Assembly: GCA_041391365.1 (NCBI GenBank) | Contig: JAWKOC010000003.1 | Location: 1 to 64,000 of the forward strand | Source of the DNA: JAGRAX01 sp041391365 | Lineage (GTDB): Bacteria > Bdellovibrionota_G > JALEGL01 > JAGRMV01 | DNA length: 64,000 bases | Direction of reading: 5' to 3' | Program-made: the position numbers and the translations under genes | Notes under the pieces: model-generated | Told to the model about the DNA's origin: nothing | Databases searched by the model: none | The model's input: only the letters and a program-made list of their open reading frames with translations | Shown here: positions 26,952 through 36,264 of the stretch, in pieces | How the letters are laid out: every line of letters begins with the position of its first letter | Position numbering within the stretch: position 1 is the stretch's first letter

Positions 26952-27524
26952 ATGAAAACCTCTAGAACAAGCATCTTCAACATGGTAGGAATTCTCCTGG
27001 CCTGCGGAATCGGTTCTCAGGCAAAGATGGAGACTGCCATGAGTTACGAAGTCAAAAAATTCAACAAACAAAAAGCCGTCGAAAAACTGACGAAAGAGCA
27101 AAAAACCGTAACCCAAGAGGAAGGGACTGAAGCTCCTTTCAAAAACGAATATTGGGACAACCACAAAGAAGGCATCTATGTAGATGTTGTCTCCGGAGAG
27201 CCCCTGTTCAGCTCCACACACAAGTTTGATTCTGGTTCAGGTTGGCCAAGTTTTTGGGATGTGATCGAAAGTGATGCCATCAAAACCAAAGAAGACCGAA
27301 AATTGTTCATGATCAAACGAACCGAAGTTCGCAGCAAGGTGGCAGATTCTCACTTGGGACATTTGTTTTCGGATGGACCCAAAGAAAAAACAGGCCTTCG
27401 ATATTGCATCAATTCAGCTGCGCTGAAATTCATCCCAAAAGAAGAGATGGAAAAAGAAGGCTACGGGGAATTCCTCATTCTCTTTCAAGAAACGAAAAAG
27501 AAGAAAGAAACCCCGAAACCCTAA
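26952..27524 (+). CDS. msrB: Exported MsrB, peptide-methionine (R)-S-oxide reductase
   Basis: Reduces methionine-R-sulfoxide in oxidised proteins. The start at 26952 gives a signal peptide with lipobox-like LLAC, so the protein is exported and perhaps lipidated; an earlier in-frame ATG at 26859 lies inside the palindrome. Family motifs are EGTEAPFKNEYWDNHKEGIYVD, KFDSGSGWPSFW, SHLGHLFSDGP and RYCINSAALKF with the catalytic Cys near residue 152. The two CxxC zinc sites of many MsrB proteins are absent, so this is the zinc-free form. About 190 residues, ending in a Lys-rich tail. Confidence 0.92.
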   Translation: MKTSRTSIFNMVGILLACGIGSQAKMETAMSYEVKKFNKQKAVEKLTKEQKTVTQEEGTEAPFKNEYWDNHKEGIYVDVVSGEPLFSSTHKFDSGSGWPSFWDVIESDAIKTKEDRKLFMIKRTEVRSKVADSHLGHLFSDGPKEKTGLRYCINSAALKFIPKEEMEKEGYGEFLILFQETKKKKETPKP

Positions 27525-27535
27525 CAACGTTTTTT

Positions 27536-27988
27536 CTAGCTTCCGCAGGGATAATATTCCACCACAGATGATGGAATGCCCGATCCAGAAAGTTCGGATC
27601 GATTGGACTGTGCCTGGGCCAAGTCCTGCCATGAGGCGTATGCGCAGCTATTGGGCTGACTCGTCGCAAACACATAGGTCACCTTGATTTGACACGAAGC
27701 TGCCTCTTCGTCGTGAATGCCATCGATGAGGCCATCGTTGTACTCATAGTCCCAAATGGTGTCTTGATCAGAGTAGATGTAATCACATCCTCGAACTTGA
27801 ACAGATTGTGAAATGTTTGGACTGTAGGCATCGTCATTATGGTTGTTGTAGCGAAGTTCATCATCCCCATAATCGCTTTGTTCCGCCCAGTCTCTTCCTC
27901 CCCACTGCCGGTACCCCTCTTCCTGTGCCCAGGTTTGTGTAGCCATCAAGATTCCCAAAACTCCCATCATCCATACGATTTTTTTCAT
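27536..27988 (-). CDS. Small secreted protein, unknown function (tandem set, third)
   Basis: About 150 residues. AAGGAG lies six bases upstream of the ATG at 27988 (an ATG three bases earlier is also possible), and the product then starts with a signal peptide ending in TWAQ. The mature part is acidic, rich in Asp, Tyr and Asn (YGDDELRYNNHNDD), with cysteines in RGCDYIY, ASCQIKV, NSCAYASW and YYPCGS that may form two disulfides. It is the last of three small exported proteins on the minus strand. No family is recognised. It ends 11 bases from the convergent msrB. Confidence 0.7.
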   Translation of the reverse strand: MKKIVWMMGVLGILMATQTWAQEEGYRQWGGRDWAEQSDYGDDELRYNNHNDDAYSPNISQSVQVRGCDYIYSDQDTIWDYEYNDGLIDGIHDEEAASCQIKVTYVFATSQPNSCAYASWQDLAQAQSNRSELSGSGIPSSVVEYYPCGS

Positions 27989-28025
27989 CATGTTCTCCTT
28001 ACGTTTTTGTTGTTCTTTTTTTGCA

Positions 28026-28472
28026 TCAATACTCACGAGATCCCGCATCATCGCACTGGATCACGATTTCAAGTCGCCGCGAGGTCTGATTTTCTGCGAT
28101 GCCGACCTCAAGGTACAAGGCTCTCCTTTTGCAAGGGTGATCTTCAGATATGCGATCCAGCTTGTAAACACCGCTTTTTTCAGTGGCTTCGATGAATTCC
28201 CCGTCTTCTACGTAATCATTGAATTCGTATTCTTCTACATCCTCCACGAGCACAATGATGGTGAGATCCGCCTCCGTTTTGCAAACCTTGATCTCTTTTT
28301 GAGGCTCACCATTGAGAGCACCGATCGGAATGCCCCCAAACCCAGAAAACTGTTCGATCAGTTGGATCTGATTTACCGGAACATAGCATTCTGTGGCTTT
28401 CCCTTGTGCCTGCGCCTGTCCAGCTGCTCCCACCAAGGATAGCATCCCCATGCCAATAACAAGATTTTTCAT
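28026..28472 (-). CDS. Small secreted protein, unknown function (tandem set, second)
   Basis: About 148 residues with a signal peptide ending AQAQG. The mature part has four or five cysteines (ECYVPVNQ, KVCKTEAD, HPCKRRAL, IQCDDAG) and reads like an all-beta domain (ADLTIIVLVEDVEEYEF; ALYLEVGIAENQTSRRLEIVIQC). The start at 28472 (second Met) gives the better signal peptide. Between two other small secreted proteins on the same strand. No known domain recognised. Confidence 0.7.
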   Translation of the reverse strand: MKNLVIGMGMLSLVGAAGQAQAQGKATECYVPVNQIQLIEQFSGFGGIPIGALNGEPQKEIKVCKTEADLTIIVLVEDVEEYEFNDYVEDGEFIEATEKSGVYKLDRISEDHPCKRRALYLEVGIAENQTSRRLEIVIQCDDAGSREY

Positions 28473-28514
28473 GATCACTCTCCTCTACTTCCCGCTTCTT
28501 TTTCCCTGTTTGAC

Positions 28515-28949
28515 TTAGTTTTGGCAAAGATGGCTGGAGTAATACACGTAGATGGATTTTGGCTGTTGGCTCGATTGATAATCGATCTGACCGGCTCGCT
28601 TCCAATGATCTTCTGTGTAGCGCTCCTCTACCTCTGCCGAATAGGTGTATCTGCAATAGCGAACACCACCGACGGTTGTGATTTTCCCGGAAGACTCGTC
28701 CAGATCATACATGGTGGACTCATGATTCCAGCTTAGCTGAACATCGGCAGCCCCACTCACAATGATTCCACTGGACGACGTGGAAGATCTCGCTGAACGA
28801 GAATATCCATCGTTGGTTTGACTCCCTTCAAATTCGTAGTTTCTGGGATTGATCCCCTGTTCGTACAAATTTTTTCCATTCCAATCCTGTGCGTTGGCCA
28901 CACCGGAAAGACCTACCAAAAGAGCAACTGCCCATAGATGTTTTTTCAT
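28515..28949 (-). CDS. Small secreted protein, unknown function (tandem set, first)
   Basis: 144 residues with a signal peptide ending ANAQ. The mature chain is Ser- and Tyr-rich, with a beta-rich C-terminal half and two cysteines (VRYCRYTY and SHLCQN). It is preceded by a plausible promoter and a palindrome, so it is the likely first gene of the set of three, all with signal peptide, paired cysteines and high Tyr/Asp/Ser content. The proteins are not obviously copies of one another. Unknown function; perhaps surface or secreted factors. Confidence 0.7.
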   Translation of the reverse strand: MKKHLWAVALLVGLSGVANAQDWNGKNLYEQGINPRNYEFEGSQTNDGYSRSARSSTSSSGIIVSGAADVQLSWNHESTMYDLDESSGKITTVGGVRYCRYTYSAEVEERYTEDHWKRAGQIDYQSSQQPKSIYVYYSSHLCQN

Positions 28950-28974
28950 GTTTTTCCCCCGTTTTGTTGAGTAA

Positions 28975-29018
28975 ATGTTCTTCTAGAACATGTATAAGAA
29001 AATTTAACAAAAAATCAA
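28975..29018 (-). promoter_or_regulatory. Candidate promoter with palindromic operator for the secreted-protein set
   Basis: On the minus strand TTGATT (29018-29013), a 16-base spacer and TATACA (28996-28991) form a fair sigma-70 promoter. A perfect 7-bp inverted repeat ATGTTCT-TCT-AGAACAT (28975-28991) starts at the -10 and spans the expected transcription start. That is a typical place for a repressor. The regulator is unknown. Confidence 0.5.
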
Positions 29019-29104
29019 ACATTATTTGATATTTTTATGGATATTTTCGCCCCCTTCCCTCCAACATTGACTCATGGCCCAAAGCCCCCCATAATAGGAC
29101 ATCC

Positions 29105-29953
29105 ATGAACATTCGCATTGGTGGAGTACCAGAACACTTCAATTATCCATGGCAAATCTTGATGGAATCTCCTGCGCTCAAAGCAGAAAGCATTGAGATC
29201 CAGTGGACGGACTTCCCTGGAGGCACTGGCGTGATGTGCAGCTCCTTGGAAGACCAAGAGCTCGACATGGCGGTGGTGCTGACCGAGGGCATGGTTCGCA
29301 ACATCCTGGAGGGGGGCTCCAGCAAAATTCTCAGTTTCTACGTCTACACCCCGCTCATCTGGGGAATCCACGTCTCGAGCCGAAACACCGTGCGCAAATT
29401 CGACGAACTTGATCGCCCCAAGTATGCGATCAGCTCTTTTGGTTCCGGATCCCACCTGATGGCCATGATCGACGCCAAGATCCGAGACAAATCCATTCAT
29501 GAATCTCAATTTGTGATGGTCTACGATTTGGACGGCGCAAGGCGAGCACTCAAAAATGGAAAAGCCGATGTGTTTTTTTGGGAAAAATACACCACCAGTC
29601 CTTTTGTGGAGAGTTTGGAATTTGCCCGCATCGATGAGCGGCCAACACCCTGGCCATGTTTTGTCATCGCCATCAATCCCCACTTTTTGAAAGAACATCG
29701 AAGAGAGGTGGGAGTTGTGTTGAGAAATTTGGCGCTGGTGTGCGACCAAGTCAAAACCTCTTCCAAATCCTACCAAAAAATCAGCCAGGCCTATGACCTA
29801 CCTTATGCCATGGTCATGGAGTGGCTCAACCAAACCAAATGGCGTATTCATCAAAAAAATCTCGATGAAGTGATCAAAACCGTTCAAATGGCGCTGTTCA
29901 AATTTGGAATCACGGGTCGCAAACTCCCCATCGATCATTTCATCGCCCGCTAA
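29105..29953 (+). CDS. Periplasmic-binding-fold (type 2) protein without signal peptide
   Basis: 282 residues with the two-lobe substrate-binding fold of NMT1/SsuA-like proteins: IRIGGVPEHFNYPWQIL at the start, FPGGTGVMCSSLEDQELDMAVVLTEG, PKYAISSFGSGSHLMAMI and GKADVFFWEKYTTSPFV. These bind thiamine precursors, sulfonates or nitrate in ABC uptake systems, but this protein has no signal peptide and no ABC genes nearby. It may bind a small ligand in the cytoplasm or act in menaquinone-like or pyrimidine metabolism. The start has an ATG at 29105; a Shine-Dalgarno is weak. Confidence 0.65.
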   Translation: MNIRIGGVPEHFNYPWQILMESPALKAESIEIQWTDFPGGTGVMCSSLEDQELDMAVVLTEGMVRNILEGGSSKILSFYVYTPLIWGIHVSSRNTVRKFDELDRPKYAISSFGSGSHLMAMIDAKIRDKSIHESQFVMVYDLDGARRALKNGKADVFFWEKYTTSPFVESLEFARIDERPTPWPCFVIAINPHFLKEHRREVGVVLRNLALVCDQVKTSSKSYQKISQAYDLPYAMVMEWLNQTKWRIHQKNLDEVIKTVQMALFKFGITGRKLPIDHFIAR

Positions 29954-29983
29954 AGGCGTACCTTCTGTGCATTAAGATCTTTG

Positions 29984-32621
29984 TCAGTTGCCCGAGACCA
30001 TCGAATACGGACTCAAGAACGTTGAAAAATCAAACACAGGGTTGCGAGAATTCACATTTCCCCAACAATAATTTTTTCCCCGAGAGCTTTGAGCACAAGC
30101 CATGTCGGACTCTACATTGATGGACGAAGTCGTCACACCCCCAGGCACAGCCACTTTGGTGGGAACCACACGATTCAAGAATGTTCCATCCCCCACGGCT
30201 CCGCTTTGGTTGTTGCCCCAACAATAAGCGACACCTTCTTGGGTTAGCGCACAGCTTGTGTAGTTGCCCAGCTCCACACTCTTGATTGAACGAGACGCCA
30301 AATCTCCGGACTGCACAACCTGGGCCATGACCTGTTCGGTGCTGGTACCATCCCCCAACTGTCCATAGGCATTGCCACCCCAACAGTAGGCTTTTTGATC
30401 ACTTCCCAACGCGCAGTTGTGAGAAAGTCCAGAACTCAAGCTCTTGGTTTGAACCGATCCGGGAATGCCCAGCACAGAAATAGCCTGATCCCGATCGAGA
30501 TAGGTTCCATCGCCGAGTTGTCCGGTGTCGTTGTTGCCCCAGCAATAGGTTTGTCCTGTAGATGAATATGCACAGCTGGTCGTGCCTCCCAGAGAGACTC
30601 CAACGATCGGTGATCCACTGAGCGTGCCGGTTACCTGCACCGGCAAGTTTCGATCTGTCGTTGAATCATCTCCAAGCTGTCCGTCGTTGTTTCGTCCCCA
30701 ACAAAAGACCAAGTGATCTTGCGTGACTCCGCAGCTATGGGAAGTACCTGCAGAAATCGCGATGGCTTTCTTGGTTGTAAAAACTCCTTGGACTCGGACA
30801 GCGGTATCACGATTGGTATTGGTGCCATCCCCGAGCTGCCCATTGGAGTTGGATCCCCAACAATACACATAGGAATCGGTTCCAATCGCACAACTCTGTG
30901 AAGATCCAGAAGCCAAAACACGGATCCCCACTCCAGTGGGAAATCCCTCCACGGCCACAAAGTCCTCAGACCGACTGTCTACACTACTGTTGCCCAACTG
31001 CCCCAGTGCATTCGACCCTCTGCAGTGTCCACCGTTGTTGCCATCCACCACACAAAAATGTGAAGAGCCTGCAGATATTTTTTCCATCGATGGAGTTGCC
31101 GTCAAATTCATATTCAACATTGAGCTGGGAGAAGAAATGGAAAACACATTTCCAATTCCCATCACACCAAAACGATTCTCTCCCCAACAGTGCACGCGCT
31201 TGTCCGTGGAGAGCCCACAAACCGTGTCCCCAGATTCAGCCAACGCTGAAACAGACCCCAACTGAGAAACCGCTGCAAATTCTGTAGCGCTCGTGATCTG
31301 CGTTCCGGGAACACCATTGAGCTGACCATTCACATTGCTGCCCCAGCAATACAGGGCATGTTGGTTGGTCAACGCACACGAAAACTGCCGACCGGCCATA
31401 AGAGAATCCAGCGTAACACTCAAAGGAATCGTGGACACCGCGCCAGGCGTGGGAGAAGAAGTGGTGGTGCCGTCTCCCAATTGATAGGAAGCATTGTTGC
31501 CCCAACAATAGGGGACAAGGCCGCGGTCAACCCGCAGCTATGCTCATCTCCCAACGACAATTGATCAAAATGATCTCCAATGATGAGGGGAAGTGCAGTA
31601 GGAATCCCCACAGAAGCCACCGCAGACGAAATGCCCACTTGACCATGGTCATTGCGACCCCAACAGTATCCCGCATCCGACGTGCTGATGAAACAGTTGT
31701 GAGAATCGCCCGCAAAGATTTTGCCACATCCGTGGCCACAGTTGGATTTTGAACCAAGGTTGGAACATAACGGGGAGTGGTGGTGCCGTCTCCAATCTGC
31801 ATGGATTCATTGTTGCCCCAGCAATACACACGATGATTGTTTCCCAACGCGCAAGAGTGATACAGCCCCAACGCGAGATCATGAAACGTCACCATCGAAG
31901 GCATTTCTACGAGCATGGGCTCATATTGTGTGCTGGTGGAATTGATGCCAAGTTGACCATATTGATTGATTCCCCAGCAATACACCAGGCCCGTGGTAGT
32001 CAGACCGCATGTGTGGCTCGCACCTGCATCGATTTTTTCAAACACAACCCCTGCAAGCCCTGTCATATCAATACTCTCAGGAAGGTATCGATCAGCATTG
32101 CCTCCCACACCCAATTGACCATATACATTGTATCCCCAGCAATACACCGCTCCAAGATCCGTAAGACCGCACGCATGTTCTGACCCCATTGCGATGCTGG
32201 CAAAGTTTGGAACCGAGGTATTGGAAACCCTCACATTGGATTGTTTTTCTTGCTCAGTCTCAGAGATTACTTTCAATACCGAGGAAGCAACAACATCACT
32301 GATCAAATAGACGTCTTTTTCGGTTTCACCTTTTTCCCAGTTCAGACTCTCGATCCGCTGAGTACAATTCTGATCGGAATACAAACGAAGAAAGCCGCCT
32401 TCCACCACCCGAAGATCAATGATGGTATCTTTTTCTGAGCTACCTTCCACAGTTATTTTTGTGCACTGGGATACCGTCACATTCACCGACGAAGGAACGG
32501 AAAAAGGTCCCACCGCGCCTCCGCTGCCTGATCCTCCCGAGGATGAACATGCCAACGCAGACACAAGGCCGGCAAGAACGAAAGAGCGAAAGAGATTCTT
32601 AGATAAAGTAAAGTTCCACAT
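29984..32621 (-). pseudogene. RCC1-repeat lipoprotein, interrupted by two frameshifts
   Basis: The start at 32621 gives a signal peptide with lipobox (ALAC), a Ser/Gly linker and an N-terminal region of about 120 residues with PSSVNVTVSQC. Then come about fourteen RCC1-type units of the form C(A/G)L...YCWG.N..GQLG, enough for two seven-bladed propellers, ending near 29984. The reading frame breaks at the T run 31719-31722 (AKS then must become AKIFAGDSHNC) and again at about 31511-31520 (TAAL then YCWGNN). One base restored at each site gives a single protein of about 879 residues. In the database it would appear as two genes. A surface lipoprotein is likely; partner unknown. Confidence 0.8.
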
Positions 32622-32745
32622 CGTCCTAGACTACTCAATTTGACGCGTTCTGGCCATTCTTTTTCATGCAAAGACGCTTTTCTTTGGCCAAATTCCCCCC
32701 TAGTTTGGTGGAGGATCATCTATGTTGGTGGTATAGTCCCGGCCG

Positions 32746-33870
32746 ATGTCGACATACTTTGACCACAATGCAACCAGTTTGCTTCGACCCACGGTCGTGG
32801 AGGGTCTACAAAAAGCTCTGAGAGAAGGCATTGGGGGCAACCCTTCTTCCGTGCATGCACAAGGGAGAAAGGCAAAAAAATTGCTGGAAGATGCGCGGCA
32901 AATCACTGCTGATTTTTTTTCCTGCAAACCTTCACAAATATTATTCACCTCTGGAGGCTCCGAATCCATTCGCATCGGTTGGGAAAAAACGCTAGCGTCC
33001 TCCCCCAAGAACATTTTGACGAGCAAAATGGAACACTCCTGCGTACTCTCGAATGCAAGAAAGGCAGCCCGATCAGGTCACCACGTTGACTATATTCCCG
33101 TTCGCACAGACGGTTCTCTGGATCATTCCTCGATAAAATCAAACTATGATTTGATCAGCCTGCAAAGTGCAAACAACGAAACCGGAATTGTGCACGACTT
33201 ACCTCACATCAAAACACACAATGTTGAAAATGGTTTGTTCTTATGTGACGCAGTCCAAATTGCAGGCAAGGCGCCGATTTCTTTTTCATCTCTCGGTTTT
33301 GATTTGATGACTCTCGCAGGACACAAACTCGGAGCCCTCGGAGGAATCGGAGCTCTGATTTTTGAAAAAGAATCGATGATCACACCGGTTCACGAAGGCT
33401 CGCAAGAACGAGGTCTTCGAGCGGGCACCGAAAATGTGTTGGGAGCTTGGAGTCTGGCGTTGTCGTTGATCGAACTGAGCGAAAGTGGAAAACAAGAATG
33501 TCAACGCATCGAAACGTTGCGAGATGAGTTTGAAACGCAGCTCATGGAGTCCATTTCCGACATCCATATCACGGGCAAACATTTGCCACGTCTGGGCAAC
33601 ACTTCACACATCAAATTTGATCATGTTGACGGAGAATCTTTGGTCACCGCTCTGGATGTGGAAGGGTTTTGTGTTTCCATGGGTGCAGCTTGCTCTTCGG
33701 GAACCATCGAACCTTCGCATGTCCTTTTGGCGATGGGACTTTCTTCGGAACAAGCCAAGTCTTGTTTGCGTTTTTCGTTTGGCTGGAATCACAAAGAATC
33801 TGACATTGAAAAACTGTTGCAGACTTTGCCTCGACTGGTAGAGCGAACACGAAAGGCATCTTTGACATGA
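32746..33870 (+). CDS. Cysteine desulfurase (NifS/IscS-like)
   Basis: A PLP enzyme of 374 residues that takes sulfur from cysteine for Fe-S clusters or thiolation. The Schiff-base lysine is K194 (LAGHKLGAL), the substrate motif GLRAGTEN is near 224, and the active-site cysteine is C316 in GAACSSG. YFDHNAT at the start is the family N-terminus. The stop overlaps the ccmE start (ATGA), so it is the first gene of the Ccm operon. No IscU or IscA neighbour is present. A housekeeping IscS cannot be excluded. Confidence 0.92.
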   Translation: MSTYFDHNATSLLRPTVVEGLQKALREGIGGNPSSVHAQGRKAKKLLEDARQITADFFSCKPSQILFTSGGSESIRIGWEKTLASSPKNILTSKMEHSCVLSNARKAARSGHHVDYIPVRTDGSLDHSSIKSNYDLISLQSANNETGIVHDLPHIKTHNVENGLFLCDAVQIAGKAPISFSSLGFDLMTLAGHKLGALGGIGALIFEKESMITPVHEGSQERGLRAGTENVLGAWSLALSLIELSESGKQECQRIETLRDEFETQLMESISDIHITGKHLPRLGNTSHIKFDHVDGESLVTALDVEGFCVSMGAACSSGTIEPSHVLLAMGLSSEQAKSCLRFSFGWNHKESDIEKLLQTLPRLVERTRKASLT

Positions 33871-34301
33871 TCAAACAAACCAAATGGTTCATCGGATTTG
33901 GATTTCTCATCCTCGGGATCCTGATCATCTCCGCAAGCAAACTTCCCCAATCCACACAATATTATCTCACTGTGGATGAGCTCATCGCACAAAAAGACCA
34001 ACACAAAAACCAAGTGATCAAACTGGCGGGAACTGTAGTGGATGATTCGATCGAAAAAAACACCTTGAACGCCAGTTGGACCTTTGCAGTGACCAACAAC
34101 CATCAAACCATGAGAGTTTATTTTCAGGGAGCCATGCCGGATACGTTTCAAGATGGAGCGGAAGTGGTTCTGACAGGATCCCTCAAAGAAGATCAAAGCG
34201 TATTCATCGCCACACAAGTGCTCGCCAAATGTGCCTCACGCTACGAAGAAAAACTCAGCAAACCACTGCAATATCAAAAAGAGGCTCAACCCGATGCATA
34301 A
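33867..34301 (+). CDS. ccmE: Cytochrome c maturation protein CcmE, CxxxY variant
   Basis: The haem chaperone of system I. An N-terminal membrane helix precedes an OB-fold beta barrel (VIKLAGTVVDDSI; VVLTGSLKEDQSVFIATQVLAKC). The covalent haem ligand is normally His in HxxxY; here the motif is CASRY (Cys122-Tyr126), a variant reported in Desulfovibrio and archaea. 144 residues. The start is coupled to the cysteine desulfurase and the end overlaps the ccmF start. All residues other than the haem ligand look normal. Confidence 0.9.
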   Translation: MIKQTKWFIGFGFLILGILIISASKLPQSTQYYLTVDELIAQKDQHKNQVIKLAGTVVDDSIEKNTLNASWTFAVTNNHQTMRVYFQGAMPDTFQDGAEVVLTGSLKEDQSVFIATQVLAKCASRYEEKLSKPLQYQKEAQPDA

Positions 34302-36264
34302 CGCTGGCAACATTCTTCTGGTGAGCGCACTGATCAGCAGCGCCTATGTTGTGGGAGCTTCTCTGTTGGGAGGCATTTACCGTAGCCTTTCCTGGCTTGA
34401 ATCTGCTCGTCGTGGACTCTGGACAACCTCCGCATTGATTTTTTTGGCCTCCGCCGTATTGATCACGGCCTTGGTGACCGATCAATTTTCTCTTCAATAT
34501 GTCTACCAATACAGCAACTCCACCATGCCCTTGTTTTACAAGTTCGCTGCCTTTTGGGGGGGACAAAATGGATCCCTCCTTTTTTGGGTATTGATTCTTT
34601 CTGTATATGCTTCCTTAGCCGTCTTTTTTTATCGCTTCTCTCACCTGGATCTTATGCCCTATGTGATCACCACGTTGTCTATCCTACAAGGATTTTTTTT
34701 GATCCTTCTGATTTTTCAGGCCAACCCATTTGATCTTATGCCCTTCACCGTTGTGGATGGGCGAGGACTAAATCCACTTCTTCAAAACTATTACATGACC
34801 ATTCATCCACCCTCGCTCTATTTGGGATACGTAGGAATGTCGATTCCTTTCGCCTTTGCCATGGCCGCACTGATTTCAGGAAGACTCGACAATCAATGGG
34901 TCATCATCATCCGCAGATGGACCCTGACCGCATGGTTTTTTCTTTCCTTGGGAAATCTGCTCGGTGCCTCATGGGCCTATGAAGTTCTGGGATGGGGAGG
35001 ATATTGGGCCTGGGATCCTGTTGAAAATGCCGCGTTCATGCCATGGCTTTCGGCCTCTGCATTTTTGCACTCGGTGATCATTCAAGAAAAACGCAACATG
35101 CTCAAAACCTGGAACATGGCCTTGGTGATTTTGTCTTTCGTTCTTACCCTCACCGGAACATTTCTCACCCGATCAGGAATTGTCTCTTCGGTTCACTCCT
35201 TTGCCCAATCCGACATTGGAACCTATTTTTTGGTTTTCCTGGTCTTGGTTGTCACCGTTTCAGGAGGTTTTCTGATCTATCGACTTCCTGCACTCAAAAG
35301 CAAAAATCATTTTGATTCTCTGCTCTCTAGGGAAGCCAGCTTTTTGCTCAACAACTTGGTTCTTGTTGGAGCTGCTTTGGCGGTTCTTTGGGGAACGATT
35401 TTCCCTGTCATCTCCGAAGCCATTCGGGGTGTAAAGATCACGGTGGGTGCACCGTATTTCAACAAAGTGATGGTGCCCATAGGGTTGGCTCTCCTTGTTC
35501 TCACGGGGATTGGCCCCATGGTCCCTTGGAAAAAGACCTCTGTCGAAGCCCTGAAAAAAAATTTTTTGTGGCCGGTAGCCCTGTGCGTAGGCACATCCAT
35601 ACCTGTATACCTATGGGTTTCTCATTCGGTATGGGTGGTATTGTCGTTTTCCTTTTGCAGTTTTGTGCTCGGAACCATCTATCTTGAATACTACCGAGGA
35701 ATCAAAATCAGAATTCAAAATCTCAAAGAGAGTTTTTCCACCGCCTTGATTCGCCTGGTCAGCAAAAACGAGCGCCGCTATGGCGGATACATCGTTCACT
35801 TTGGCATTGTACTTCTTTTTGTGGGGTTCACAGGTTCAGCGTTCAAAATCGAAAAAGAAATTCAGGTCAAGCAGTCTCAAGCCTTTTCGATTGGAGATTA
35901 CACCATTCAGTTCGACAATGTGGTTCCCGAACAAGACCCCCACAAAGAAGTCATCAAAGCTCAGTTCTCCGTATGGAAACATGAAAAACCATTTGCCTAT
36001 ATGGACGCCGCCAAAGTGTTTTACAAAAGTCAGGTTCCCGGTGAACCCGCACAACCCGCCACAGAAGCTTCCATTCGAAGAAGTTTGAAAGAAGATTTGT
36101 ATCTTGCATTGATTTCTTTTGAACCCTCCGATCGTACCATTTTCATCAAAGCCATCGTAAATCCCTTGGTCCAGTGGATATGGATTGGAGGACTTTTCGT
36201 CATGTTGGGAACCTTTGTCGTGATCTGGCCCAAATCAAATTCACTCCACCCAAGGAGCTCCTGA
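34294..36264 (+). CDS. ccmF: Cytochrome c haem lyase subunit CcmF
   Basis: 656 residues with about fifteen membrane helices. The tryptophan-rich haem-binding segment is WGGYWAWDPVENAAFMPWL near residue 236, and further conserved stretches are GLNPLLQNYYMTIHPPSLYLGYVG and SVHSFA. It ligates haem from CcmE to apocytochrome c. The start ATG at 34294 lies inside the ccmE stop region (ATGCATAA); earlier in-frame codons would overlap ccmE more deeply. A C-terminal periplasmic domain ends the protein. Confidence 0.95.
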   Translation: MHNAGNILLVSALISSAYVVGASLLGGIYRSLSWLESARRGLWTTSALIFLASAVLITALVTDQFSLQYVYQYSNSTMPLFYKFAAFWGGQNGSLLFWVLILSVYASLAVFFYRFSHLDLMPYVITTLSILQGFFLILLIFQANPFDLMPFTVVDGRGLNPLLQNYYMTIHPPSLYLGYVGMSIPFAFAMAALISGRLDNQWVIIIRRWTLTAWFFLSLGNLLGASWAYEVLGWGGYWAWDPVENAAFMPWLSASAFLHSVIIQEKRNMLKTWNMALVILSFVLTLTGTFLTRSGIVSSVHSFAQSDIGTYFLVFLVLVVTVSGGFLIYRLPALKSKNHFDSLLSREASFLLNNLVLVGAALAVLWGTIFPVISEAIRGVKITVGAPYFNKVMVPIGLALLVLTGIGPMVPWKKTSVEALKKNFLWPVALCVGTSIPVYLWVSHSVWVVLSFSFCSFVLGTIYLEYYRGIKIRIQNLKESFSTALIRLVSKNERRYGGYIVHFGIVLLFVGFTGSAFKIEKEIQVKQSQAFSIGDYTIQFDNVVPEQDPHKEVIKAQFSVWKHEKPFAYMDAAKVFYKSQVPGEPAQPATEASIRRSLKEDLYLALISFEPSDRTIFIKAIVNPLVQWIWIGGLFVMLGTFVVIWPKSNSLHPRSS

